DNA from: Actinomortierella ambigua
Taxonomy: Eukaryota > Mortierellomycota > Mortierellomycetes > Mortierellales > Mortierellaceae
Direction: 5' to 3'
DNA: 64,000 nt
Assembly: GCA_016098155.1 (NCBI GenBank)
Contig: JAAAJB010000007.1
Coordinates: 68,979-132,978 of the forward strand
Under the pieces are notes generated by a model. That model was not told the origin of the DNA, searched no databases, and saw nothing but the letters and a program-made list of their open reading frames with translations. Of the stretch, positions 1 through 11,253 are shown one piece after another. Position 1 is the first letter of the stretch. Every line of letters starts with the position of its first letter. Position numbers and translations under genes: made by a program.

Positions 1-1266
1 GTGTAGGTACAGGCCAAAATAGAGTTTCAAAAATTGAGAATTGACTCCCTACTTGCTGAGGACCGTGCTCCCTGAAGCCAAGTAGACGGAGAAGAGAGAG
101 AGAGAGTGATGACGTGTCAAGCACTCTTCCCAAAGGCAAGGCACCTTTGCTCTCTGAACTGCACATACTGCACACACTGCGTTGTACCGCACTCGTCTCG
201 TCTCCGCCAAATACTCGATTTCCCAAACCCACCGCGCATTTGTGTCGTTAAGGGCGGGGACTTTAGGTCATGTGAGACGAACCCAATTTCGGTTGCGCCC
301 AAAGCGGAATCGTGTGATACACAGGCAGCCGACCGGTCAGTCTACACCGGGTGGGGAGGATGGGTATGGATATCTATTCAGGAAGAGTGGGTGAGAGTGG
401 CGCATATCGCGCAGACCCTGTTCTGGCTCAGACGAAGAGAAGGGTGGAAAAGAAAAGAAGCGGAGGTAGAGAGTAAAATAAAGTAATTAAAGGTGTTGAC
501 AACTGACATTGACTTTGAGTACGACACTCGCTCGTATCGCCAATTACTTTTTTTTTTGCCACAGCAATGTCTGTGGGTTGCAGATGCGTTCTGTTGACAA
601 AAACGGTCAGCGTGCTTGAGGAAGTACGAAACCGAGACCCTTTTTGCCAAAGGTTGACAGGGGATGCAGTTTGTGGGGTGGTGGTGGTGGGGGGTGGTAG
701 GTGGAGAGAGGCTAATGGCTGAATGCAATCAGTCTGCTGACCGCGTTGTGTTCGCCTTTCGTTGGTGTTTGTTTTTGGTGGGACCTGGCTGGCCTAGTTT
801 TTTGGCAGAGAGGCACAACAACAATGGATATGTTCTTCCCCCACCCAATTTCCACCTTCCCCCCCTCCTCCCTCCCCACTCTTGTTCTTCTTTCCTGCTG
901 CTCGTGTCGCACTTTGAGGAACGCAGGTACCAAAGAGCGAATTGTTTCTGCGTGTGTACGGGCGACTATTTGGTAGTGCATTTTTCACACCGCAGAAACT
1001 CGAGCCATTTTTTTGAAACCGGTAGGGGAACAGACTCACGCTCTGCTTTCCATCACCCCACCATCACTCATCATCATCCGGGAACTTTGCCCCTTTCCAC
1101 CCATATATAAACTAGCCTGGCCGTCTATTTTTCTTCTCCTTTTTATCCTCACAAACCAAAGACTCACCTCTCCCCCCTACCACCACCACCACCAACCACT
1201 TCTCCTTTCGCTCCCACGCTCTTTTTCTCCACCAACACCACCACCTCCCCACAACACATTACAATC
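1..1266. other. 5' flank without a supported gene; promoter of the Cys-rich gene at the right end
   Basis: I find no convincing coding region here. The open frames on both strands are low in complexity, overlap one another and match no family I recognise. Bases 1-100 could be the flank of a gene beyond the left edge, but nothing shows this. The right part is a plausible core promoter: a perfect TATATAA lies at 1104-1110, followed by a C/T-rich stretch with repeated CAC/ACC triplets from about 1130 to the start codon at 1267, as in strongly expressed fungal genes. Confidence 0.5.
1104..1110 (+). promoter_or_regulatory. TATA box of the Cys-rich protein gene
   Basis: A perfect TATATAA sits about 160 bases upstream of the ATG at 1267. 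It is followed by a pyrimidine-rich tract that would hold the start site and 5' untranslated region. The placement fits a fungal core promoter; transcription from it is inferred. Confidence 0.6.
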
Positions 1267-2374
1267 ATGGGTAAAAAGGACAAGGCCGCTACTGACCTCG
1301 CCAAGAAGAACTGTGCCTGTGGCCGCCACGCCCAGGGCGACAAGCAACCCTGCCGCTTGTAAGTGTTTGGATATGCTATCGTACTCTTTGGTCTTTCCTC
1401 TCTTCCCTCTCCTCCCCCTCCCCCCTTTCCCTTCACTCTACGTTGCTGGTGTCATGGCCGACTCGTTTTCGCGTTCCTTTGCAGGCGCAGGACAAGTTTG
1501 TATTTCGTGGCTGGATTGGGCGATCGTTTTTTTATTTTGCGGGAAACGGGGTTATGTCTCTCCACCCCTCCCCACGGCCCTTTTTCTCTCCAGATGGACG
1601 CGCGAGGATTCTCCCACTCTCTTGGACGGGCTAAGCATTTGGACAGGGACAAAGCGTTGGCAGTCATGTTGTCTGTGTGTGTGTGTGGGGGGGAGTGGGA
1701 GGATGGGCCACCAGTAGAGATAATGCAGTCAGGGTCAGGGAGCAATATGGTTTGCCTCGACCCAGAGTATGAAACGTTAATAGACGTCATACGTCGTGTG
1801 CTCAATCGACCTGCCTTTTCCTTAAGAGAGAGAGAGAGATTGAGTGGGGTGGGAGGTAAGAGGGTATATGTGGCGACAGTGAAGCTGTGTGCCGTTGATC
1901 TCGACACTTGCATCCTTCACAGGCAGACGGGTGAGACCCTTTTGATTGGCGTCCTCTTCGAGCAAGATGGGTGGGGAGGGGGGCATTGCGAGAGAGGGAC
2001 AAGTATCCGTCGTGGGGTGAAAGGCAATCCATTCATTCATGCAAACCTTGTCTATCTTCGATGGGTCCCCACCTCTCACCACATTGGAGGTGACTTTACT
2101 TCACATGACTTACCTCTTACCTTTCTTCCTCAACCATAGCTGCACCAACGTTGTCTGCGATGCCTGCTTGGCAGAGTACTGCTGTGGACCCATCTGTGAA
2201 AAGTGCGAGGACCACCGCAAGGATCTCATGAAGTGCGACAAGTGCAACGACCCTGTCTGCGGAAAGTGCATCGTCATCTCCAAGGGTGCTCGTGAGGGCA
2301 ACACTTGCCGGGAGTGCCAGAAGAACCCCGCTCGTGCCGAAGCTATGGCTGGCGCCACGGAGATCACTGCCTAA
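1267..2374 (+). CDS. Small Cys-rich zinc-binding-type protein, two exons
   Basis: Exon 1 is 1267-1358 and exon 2 is 2140-2374, giving 108 residues. The donor is GTAAGT and the acceptor CCATAG. The intron is 781 nt, far longer than most in this window. The first exon is Lys/Ala-rich and carries a CxC pair. The second is dominated by closely spaced cysteines: a CDAC pair, a CCGPICEKC cluster, CDKC, CGKC and a late CREC, with one His after a CxxC. This spacing suggests two or three zinc sites resembling B-box or LIM-like ribbons. There is no signal peptide or membrane segment. Codon choice is strongly biased to C-ending codons, and with the TATA box this suggests high expression. I cannot name a family. 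The function is unknown; a metal-binding cytosolic or nuclear role is inference. Confidence 0.8.
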
Positions 2375-2838
2375 GCACCTCCCCCTCCTCCTCCCTCCTG
2401 GTATTCGCGTGTCCTCTCACGGAGAGAGAAAGACCAGAGGGGGGGGGCATGTGGGTGAGGCCTTTGGGAAAAGGACACAACAGGGGAGGAGGAGGAGGAG
2501 TTGGAGGCCGTCCATCTTTTTTTCCACACTACAAAAATCAAGGGGGTTGCACTCTCTGTCAAGAAAGCGAGTTGATGTTCGTCCTGGTGCGTGATGGACG
2601 GACAGAGATCCTGGTTGTTGCACAAACCCACTGCCTGCATCTTTCTCGCCGCTCCTCGACTTTCTTGACGTTGTATTCCCAGCCTCTTGCATTCTTGTTG
2701 CTCTTCTGTCGTTCTCTTTTCCCCCTCCTCCCCCCTCTTACCCTCCTCTCTTTTCCTTTTTCTTTTTCTGCGTGATGCACGCCTCAGCCTATTCTTGTAT
2801 ATTTTGTACAGCTCGCCTCAACACCCCATCGAAAAAAA

Positions 2839-2844
2839 AATAAA
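2839..2844 (+). terminator. AATAAA polyadenylation signal
   Basis: A perfect AATAAA lies about 465 bases after the Cys-rich gene's stop codon and downstream of a T-rich stretch. It is the best candidate for that gene's 3' end. No other supported + strand gene end is nearby. Confidence 0.45.
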
Positions 2845-2981
2845 GACTGGCGAAAGTGTTTCGTTGTTGGAGTACACGAAAAACAAAGACCATCTTATTG
2901 CACTGTGGCGAACAAGAGAGGGAAGGAGTAAAATATTGTGTTATAAGGTGGGCGTATTTTTTCTTTTTTGTCTCAATGCCG

Positions 2982-2986
<5 letters not shown>

Positions 2987-3020
<34 letters not shown>
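2987..3020 (+). repeat. (CTGG)n tetranucleotide microsatellite
   Basis: More than eight perfect copies of CTGG run without interruption, ending about 107 bases upstream of the FAM72-domain gene's ATG. It may lie in the 5' untranslated region. Confidence 0.95.
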
Positions 3021-3126
3021 CCAGTTGCCCGAATGGAGAAATAGAAGAGTCTCATTCCTTCTGGTCCTCCCTTCCTCCTTTCCTTTCTAACAACACACAC
3101 CCTCTCCTTCTCAGCCGAAACGAGAA

Positions 3127-6100
3127 ATGCCCCACCGCACCAATTCCAGCCCTCGGCTGGGCCCATCCCACGGAAGCAGCAGTAGTCGCAGACCACCGCC
3201 GTTCACACGCGGACACTCTCAGACACTACCACCGCACAGTGATCACAGCATGCAGCCAATAGCTGCGACCCACGATCACCACGCACAACGGCGGCAGATG
3301 CTACGCCAGTTTCCAAGCGAGAGCCCCGTGGCGGTGAATGAACAGGAAGAAACGGCTTATCGCGCACGCAATGTAATAGAGCCGATCGACCAGCTGCAAT
3401 CTGTGTCGAGCCGTATGACGACCACAGGGCCAATACTACCACCACCACCACCAGCGGCACAGGCTTCCAACAACAATAGCCTGCAACCTCCTCAGTTGCA
3501 TCAGTCGTCGTCTCAAGTCGGACAAGATGAGAGCGACGACATCGCTCGTTCTGCCGCGCGGATATCACTCATATCGCTCCATTCGAATGGCACTGAAGAG
3601 TCACTCAACAGCGCAGGTGAGCAGGGTGATCGATCGACATCCGCCTCCAGCAGAGGCAACACTATTTGGATAGGAGGCGTGCCACTGAATCTCGAGCGTA
3701 GGGCAGTACCGCTTCCTACCAGCATCGACTCCGCCGTGATACCCCAGCCTATTTCAAGCGGTCTAGAAGAAAATGGCATGGATTGCAGCGACGACGATGT
3801 ATCGACTCTACAAGCCCCTGCTCTGGCAATCAGTGGAGACCTACCACGGGAGGGCTCTGAGCACACAGAGGGTGAACGGCCAATGCATATAACCATCGAA
3901 GTGATTGCGGACGAGGAGGGTGACATGCCCATGTCTACACCACGCCTGCAACCGCTTTCTTCGCTGTCGCCGCCTCGAGCTTTAGCCGCTGCCTCACCCC
4001 TGTCATCCCTTTCCTCTCTTTCGGGTCAGTCTGGTATGTCCTTACTCCCCCACATCTCGTCACTCGAAAATTTTTTCTACCCTCCTGAAACCTCACAAAG
4101 TCCTACCCTAAACTCTTCCTTTGGTGTAACAGTAGGACCCTCGACTCCCTCAACCTCGTCTTCATCCTCATCAGCACGAGAAACGGGGAGAGTCAGCGCA
4201 GGCGCAAGCTGGCTTTGGACAGCCAATCAGCGGAGGCTTGCCACAAGGCTATCTCAAACTCTCACCAATCCTTCATCCACCTCGAACCAGCAATCAGCTG
4301 GAATCACAGCTGATGCCTTGGACTCTGCCGACGGACCTCAGTCTACTAGTCACGGCAGAGTCAACGACTTGGCTATGGATCTTATGGATGGAACACGTGC
4401 CAGACCGAGTGCTGGTCGAACGCCTTCGCTTAGCACCGCCAGCATGGATGTCAATCTTGATTTGGAGGGTACGATTTCATCTATTGCTCGTTCCTCCTCA
4501 GCTCTTCTCAGTCCTTTTTCTACAAAAAGCTAACGAACACGACATGCCAACTACCTTTCCATCGTACCAACAAACAAACAATAGGCCCTCGCATCGCAAT
4601 TGTCGACACGCCAGAGCCATCTCAGACATTACCCGACCCACACACTGTCACTCCTTCTCCGAGTGCCACCTCTGCCTCACTCGCTGCTGCTAGTCAAGGA
4701 TCTTCACGCGCCAGTCAGTCGCCAAATGTGGCAGCATCATCGACATTGACGTCCGTACGCGACCAACCTCGACCCACGTCAGTTGAAGCTCCCATCCGTC
4801 CATCCGCCGCCGCAGCCTCAACGACCCACCATTCGTCATCCGTTACACCACCTTCCTCTTCGCCAGTGCCGGCGCTACGACCCACAAGGACTTCTCACCC
4901 CCCTTTGTCATCAGCTACTCCTACTGCGTCTACAAACATACGGCCCCACCGTCACAACACAACGTCAGATCACACATCTGAGGAACGGGCTGGCCTCCAA
5001 AGTAGCGTCCACAATGCTCACCTCCCCCATCAGCGAGCGGCTGTGCCGGGAACCCATCGCTCGTCGCCACCAACGCCAGGATCGACAGTCGGTCAGCCTC
5101 CTCCTTCCTCTCTTCCTCCTCCAGCTCCCGCCAGAGGCAGTCATCCTGCCCCTGCCCCTGCTTCCACCCCTGCCCCGGCGTCGACTACCAATGCTTCATC
5201 GAGTGCTAGCTCAGGACCGAGGTACCCCCCACCCCGCATGCCGCCTTCGACCGCATCTTCAGCGTCATCCATTGGCGGCAGGTTCTATAGACCAACCCCA
5301 CCTAGCGGGGGGTCGTACACAGGCGCTGCGGCAGCCGCCGCGGCTGCCATGCAAGGCAACGCGAGAGGCGGTAGTAGCGGACTCCCTTGGACAAGCAGCA
5401 GCTACCGAACAGGACTCAACTATGGTAGCCACAGTACCACCGGTGGTACGAGTGGCGGCGGCATCCCAGGAAGCTCCAGTAGCAGCAAGATCGTGTTCCG
5501 GATGGACTGTCGGTACTGCAGCGCGGTGGTTTGTTTGCGCGGGATGAAGGCCATGCTCCTCGCCGACACATCGATTGAGCTCTACTCGACCGATCACCCC
5601 CCAGGATCGTAAGTTGTCTTTGTGTTGCTCGTTTCTGTTTTTTTTTCTGTGGGAATGGTGGGTACCTCTGTGTGCATGTCATTTCTGATATATCACTTTG
5701 CATTTTTTTTTTTTAAAAAAACTTTGGTGGACACTGTAGGGTTCAGTTGGTGGACAAAGATTACACAACCTTGAACTGCAAATGCAGGATTCGTGATGTG
5801 GCTTGCCGCGTGTGCGGTAACGTTGTCGGCTACCACATCACACAACCTTGCAGACAATGCCTCGACGCGCCCAACAATGGCCATTTTTGGATGTTTCATA
5901 CCGACGGTGTCGTCGGTCAGGATCGTCTCCGCATGGATCTTGGTCAGCTAGTACAGACTCTCCTAGAAATCTATGCTGAACAGGCTGATGCGCAAAAGGG
6001 GGCGGATGCAGCAGAGTCAAGGACGGCGTCATCCTCCTTGGCTTCTTCCAATACGGCTCCACCTGTTTCCACGGCACGACCAGGAGTCACGAGCGGATCT

Positions 6101-7837
6101 GCGAGCGCGAATGGTGTCTCGGACGCTCGGAGGAGGCGTTCAGCAGCCACAGACCATCCCACAGACTCTAGTTTATCGTTCTCTTCATATCAACCGGCGC
6201 ATCCGGGCAACAGGGGACCTCATTTTCCTGCGAGTCGTACCCATCCATCGCAGACACGATTAGTTTGGACCAACGAAGGCGTCGCAGGATTCGAGATTGG
6301 AGAACAAACGATCCAGCCCGTTATCTGGGATGCCTGGCTTTCTAACAACGTCACCAGTGGACAACCTCGACCCTCGTCCATGTCAGGCCGTGCTCGAGGT
6401 ACCACGACAGCCATCTCCACCGCCGCGCGACAGGGGCACGAGGTATCGGTGACCGAGCGCCGCCGACGACAACGATCCAGAGTGCACCCGGGTGAGGCCT
6501 CTGGAACCAGCAGCAGCAGCAGTGGCAGCAGCAGTGGCAGCAGCAACAACAACGCTGCCAATGAGAGTGGCGAGCACAACAACGCTACTGTTCCATCCAC
6601 GGTAGAGCAACGCTTGGCTCACCATGAACGTGAAGATTCTGAACGTCAACGGCGCAGTCGTCGTCACCATCACCGTGATCATCCTCATCACCACCATCAG
6701 CATCATCGAAACGGGCATGAATCGGTTCGCGAGGACACCCTTCCTCACGTGCTGCTAGACTCAATCCCGACTACCAACGATGGTCGTGGTGAGCTCTTGA
6801 ACGGTGGGTTGCAAGACACCCAAAAGCCTCGTCCCAGTCGCGGTCGTCCAACCATCGATGACAATAACAACAGCTACAACTTTTACTATTCCCACCACCA
6901 CCACAAAGTCCTCGAGTCGATCCGGAACCTCAACCTGCATTGTTTCCTCCAGCCCTTGAAATGGGAGCAGCTCCCGCACCCGGACTTTGACCTTGACCTC
7001 GATCCAGCCACCATGGGTGGAGACCCGCTCTTTGCAGCCCAGTGGGTCAGCATGGTCACCCAGTCTGCCCAAACGGCGGTGTTGAATATGTGGATGGCCC
7101 TGAACGAAGAGTTTGACGAATATCACCGGATCCAGGGCGGAGAAGGTCATGATGGTGTTGATGGGCTTGGTGCGACTTTTAGAACGCTGGCCACATCGCC
7201 ATTGCCACCACCACCACCGCCTGTAGTCGTCGTACTACCCATACCATCGGCCGCAACAGAGGCGGATGGATTCTCGACCTCCTCTTCGACCTCCTCCACA
7301 TCGAGCACAAGAACCTTGTCGGCGGCCACTGCGTTCCCACCGCTGCAGACGCCAACGTCCTCGTCGATGGGCTATCGTGACCATGTGCGACAGAATGAGC
7401 TTCCTGGCCAAGGCGTGTCGATTGACAGGGACGGAGAAGATGTAATCATGGCCGACGACGAAGAAAGGAGGTTGGATGGGCTTGTGTCACCTGATCATGG
7501 TATGTTTGACGACTACGACTGCGACGACTATGACAGTCTGGAGGAAAGCGAGTTTGAGAGTGAGGGCTCTGATCTCCTCCTGAACGAAGACGACGACGAC
7601 AGCGACGACGATGACGGAAATCAGTTCTACTCGGTCAGGACGCAGCAGCCACAGGGTGGCCATCATACAGGTGGCTGGCGAGGAGGGCAGGTGTCCTGCT
7701 ATTACTACGATGCTGCCACTCTGGATGCTATTGCCAAGGCTGCAGCCACCGCCGCTGCGGCCGACGCTTCGGCTGCGGCCAATAACCTTGTTTTTGGCCG
7801 GCGGATGCGACGAGATTATGAAACAATGTGTCGTTAG
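3127..7837 (+). CDS. Very long FAM72-domain protein, three exons
   Basis: Exons 3127-4468, 4585-5608 and 5740-7837 join in phase to 1,487 residues. The recognisable core straddles the exon 2/3 junction, near residues 770-860. It has CRYC, then RGMKAMLLADT and a STD motif, then CKC, CRVCGNVVGYH, a CRQC pair and NGHFWMFH. These match the conserved cysteines and motifs of animal FAM72, a protein of only about 150 residues. In vertebrates FAM72A binds and destabilises the uracil glycosylase UNG2; whether that applies here is unknown. The rest is low-complexity: Ser/Pro/Thr-rich N-terminal 770 residues with short poly-Ala and Gly tracts, and a C-terminal arm with poly-Ser, His-rich, Asn-rich and acidic (Asp/Glu) runs and a closing Ala-rich segment. 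Disorder is inferred. The gene is convergent with the M49 peptidase, 137 bases apart. Confidence 0.88.
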
Positions 7838-7946
7838 AAGGCGAAAGGAAAAAAAAAACAACTAGTAGTCAATATAATTTTTTTATACTTTTTGGCTATA
7901 AAGTAGTAGTAATTTTTGTTTTTGCGATATTTTGCTCCGCAGAAAG

Positions 7947-7952
7947 AATAAA
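7947..7952 (+). terminator. AATAAA polyadenylation signal of the FAM72-domain gene
   Basis: A perfect AATAAA lies 110 bases after the stop codon at 7837, inside an A/T-rich intergenic gap. The convergent peptidase gene ends only about 20 bases further on, so the two transcripts probably overlap at their 3' ends. Confidence 0.55.
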
Positions 7953-7974
7953 GCTATCTATACACTATTTTTTT

Positions 7975-9812
7975 TTAAAAGGTGCCGTCTTCCAGGATGC
8001 TGTACCGAGGGTACACATCCACGGGCACACCAAGGGCCTCCAGACGAGCCAGAGCCTTGGCGACATGGGGGGAGATCTTGCCATACTTTTGGATAAAGGC
8101 CTTGACGGCGGCCTTGTCGCCATCGCCCTGGAGGACCATGATCTTGTTGGTCAAGGCCGTCACGGCGGCCTCGATCTTGTCGAGGTTGACGCGGAACTTG
8201 TCCGTGGTAGCGTTGTACTCAAAGCCCCCTTGCTCCATCAAAAACTCAAACTGGATGCATTGACCCAATCCATGGGCCTCGGTGATGCCGAACCGGATCG
8301 ACCGGAAGGCTGACGCCAAAAAGGTTGCGTAGTACGAGGCTGCGGTCGGCTTGGGGTCCAGAGTGCCATCCTTGAGCAGCAATGCAATCGCCCATAAGCC
8401 AGCAATATCTAAAAGTATAGAAGGAGAAAGAGAGAGAGAGCGAGTGAAGCGTGATAAGTATGTGTTAGTGTCTCTCGAAAACTCCCTCTTTCGCCTTTTC
8501 CCCACCACGTGGAATATTCCAACAAGAACCAAAAAAAAAAAAAAAAAAGATTACCAGCTTTAGCCTCCTCCATGGCAGAATGGTACTCCTCCAAGGCCGA
8601 ACGAACGGTGGCCTTTTTGTCATGGACCAAAAAGTGTGGGCCATTCGAGTGAGCGACCTCGTGCATGAGGACATGGTTGAAGAACGACTCAAAGGCGACC
8701 AAGCCCAGCTGGTCCTGTTCGAGCACCTGTTCGGCAATGGGTCGCAGCACCTGTTCAAACTTGCCCTCCTGCACATTCTTGATGATCACCAGCTTGGATC
8801 CAGCCACAGCAATCGGCTTCTCGTCATTCGGCAGGTTGTACGCGGCCGTCATCGGCACCGCCACATCGCCTCCCGAATACAGCTGGTTGACGGCGACGAT
8901 GGCTGGTGGGAAGAGGTCCTTGGCCTTGTATTGGTCCTCGATGGGCAGCTGGTCCTCAATGTCCTGCAACCGGCTCGAAAACTTTTCCAGAATCGCGCTC
9001 GAGTCAAAGTCGCGTGCGTGCACGTAAAACTCGTACGCGGCCCGCAGCGACAGCAGCTTGTCCGTGTAGTTCTCATAGGGCCCCACCGTCACCTCCAGCG
9101 TCGACTCGGCCGAGATCCGCAGCCAGTCCACGTCCGAATCCGTATAGTCGTTGCTGCCAAAGGCCTTGGCCCGCGACTGCAAAAACTTGCGCAGCGACGC
9201 ATCGCTCACCAGCGTCGCCGCCTCCTCCAACAGCTTGGCTGCAGGCTGGAGCAGGTCCTGGTACTCGACCGAGTACGGGACCGTGTACAGCTTCTTGGTG
9301 GCCGGGTCGCGCTTGACGACGTGGTAGTAGCTCTCGGCATCGAGCTTGGCCTGGCCCGTCAAGGTGGCGACCCAGGCCTGGTACTCTTCCATGGTCATGT
9401 CGTCTGGATAGAAATGGCCGTTGTGGGGCGGTTCGGCCTTGATCTCAATCTCGACGGTCTTGCCGTCTTTGGCCAGAATCGAATCGATGAAGCGTTCTTC
9501 GTCCAGACCCCAGGGTCCCTTGAACAGACGCAGACCCAACAACAGACGCTCCTTCTTGTCGGGCAACGGCGCCGTGGTCGGATCGTCGGCGCCGCGGTGG
9601 CCGGCGATGTATTGGTGCAGCCGCTCGTTTTGCGACCACCGCTGCCGGATGTAAATCTCGTCGACCAGCTTGCCGACCTGGACCAGCAGCGGCAGAGCCT
9701 TGCGGTCTCCCTCGGTCAGGCGACCGAGGTACTGCTTGCCACCGACCTTGATTTCCTTGAACTGGGCCAGCTGGCGCGTGAGCACCGAGGACATGTTCTG
9801 AGACGACGACAT
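7975..9812 (-). CDS. M49-family (dipeptidyl-peptidase III-like) zinc metallopeptidase
   Basis: Two exons, 9812-8555 and 8408-7975, encode 563 residues. The 146-nt intron splits the second zinc motif. The zinc site is HEVAH at residues 384-388, followed by SNGPH, with the third ligand in EEAKAD (Glu416). The second motif corresponds to the EExR(K)AD/E motif of family M49, so the enzyme should cleave peptides with a zinc-bound water. Classical cytosolic DPP III has HEXXGH, with one extra residue between the His ligands. The HEXXH-x2-GPH form seen here is closer, as I recall, to the M49-like domain fused to Nudix enzymes in plants. No Nudix domain or signal peptide is present, so it is probably cytosolic. 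An antisense open frame of similar length at 8580-9863 is a shadow. The start is the first ATG of the open frame, with a second Met at residue 7. Confidence 0.88.
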
Positions 9813-10852
9813 TCGGTGTGGAGTGAGAGGGGAGTGATGGGCGAGAGAAGGAAAGGGGGATGATCTCTGAGCAATGAATCGGCCAAGGGATGAGGACGAC
9901 GACAGGCGCAGAGTGGATGCGAAGGATGAAAGGCGCGAAATGGTGGGACAAAAGAGAGAAGGGGAGGTGGAAAAGTGGGGGTGGATAGAAGAAAAGAAAA
10001 GCTTCCCCCAGATTCACTTTGCTCCTTTTTCAGGCAACAGAATTTTCCCATCACTCCTCTGGCGGGGACCCAAAAAAAAAGACTGTTTCCCCCTGCAGCA
10101 TCACATCACGCATCACTCTCTGCCCCCTGCCCCTGCCCCTGCCCCTGTTCCTGCCCTCTTTCTGTTCCTGCTTGGGCTCTTGCTCATCGGCCGTAACGTG
10201 AGGTGTCTTTTTTTTTCACGCGACAGTAGATCCAGTAAATTCGTGTATACAACATGCGCGTGTTTTGACAGAGGTCTCGTCAAGGCCTTTTTTATTTTTT
10301 TCATGCTCGACCCCATCTCCCTCGAGTTTGTCCAAGGTGCACAGCATCGACTCTCCCCAACGGTCGAGTCGAGTATGCAAACATTCTTTAGACCCAATTC
10401 CCTTCTCTCTCTCCCCCCACATCTACAACACACACAAGGGATAGTGGGCAATTCTATTCCATCCACCCATGCAAGCCTTCACGAGTGTAGAGTCCTCGCC
10501 AAAGACGCCCATCTATCGTCTCCAGCATCGACTCAAAAGACAAGGTGTGACAACCATTATTCCGTAAGCTCAGAGGAAGGGCACAGAGGCACACATAGAC
10601 CCCAGCGCCTTATGCAACGGACGGCACAACGCCCGCATCTTTCTTGGTGGAATCAATCTCTATCGAGGGGGGGACCGTGGGCAGAGACAAACAATGCTTG
10701 GCCAAGCGACGAGTGGGGTTGAGAGCAGGTTACAAAAAAGAAAAAAAAGTGGTGGCAAATTTCCTACCACCTGGCCAAGTGTCACTCACACTCCACGCAC
10801 ATCTTTCACTCCCACGTCCACCATTGCGCATGTTGTTGTGCCTGTCTTCTTC
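9813..10852. other. Divergent intergenic region between the M49 peptidase and the Crinkler-FAR1 gene
   Basis: This stretch of about 1 kb must hold both promoters. I see no TATA box with confidence. It contains purine-rich sequence near the peptidase start, a short tandem CTGCCC array at about 10120-10150 and T-rich runs. An open frame of 282 codons at 9874-10722 exists but has shifting low-complexity composition and no recognisable motif, so it is not called as a gene. Confidence 0.45.
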
Positions 10853-11211
10853 ATGGCCACCTTCATCAAGCTTCTCTGCATCGTGGATGGCACCTCCAGC
10901 GCATTCCCGATTGGAATAGATCCCACAAAGACAATTGCCGACCTCAAAGAGCTCATCAAGACCCAGCAGGCTCCTCGGTTCGATGATGTCTCGGGCGACG
11001 AGCTCACACTGTGGCATGTCGCGATTCCCGTCGAGGACAAGGGTACCAGCAGCAGCCATCGCGCTATTTGTGTCGAGGACGTACGACCCAAGACAAAACT
11101 GAAAGCTGCAGCCCGCGAGATCTCTCAGGTCGTTAACGGCACACCTCCTAAAAACACAATCCACATCCTTATCCATTGCCCTCGGCCAGGTAAAACCAAC
11201 TCCTCCTCCTC

Positions 11212-11253
<42 letters not shown>

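Larger units (their letters stand above)
2375..3126 (+). other. 3' flank of the Cys-rich gene and 5' flank of the FAM72-domain gene
   Basis: No gene is supported. The first half is C/T-rich 3' untranslated sequence ending near an AATAAA at 2839-2844. A tandem CTGG tetranucleotide run lies at 2987-3020, about 110 bases before the next start codon. A CT-rich and ACACAC stretch leads into the ATG at 3127. The open frames here are low-complexity and overlap on both strands. Confidence 0.5.

Noticed and set aside
8580..9863. 427-codon open frame on the plus strand opposite the M49 peptidase
   Set aside because: It is the antisense shadow of a well-supported peptidase exon and shows no motif of its own.
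9874..10722. 282-codon open frame between the M49 and Crinkler-FAR1 genes
   Set aside because: Composition changes abruptly along it, no motif is present, and it fills the only space for two divergent promoters.
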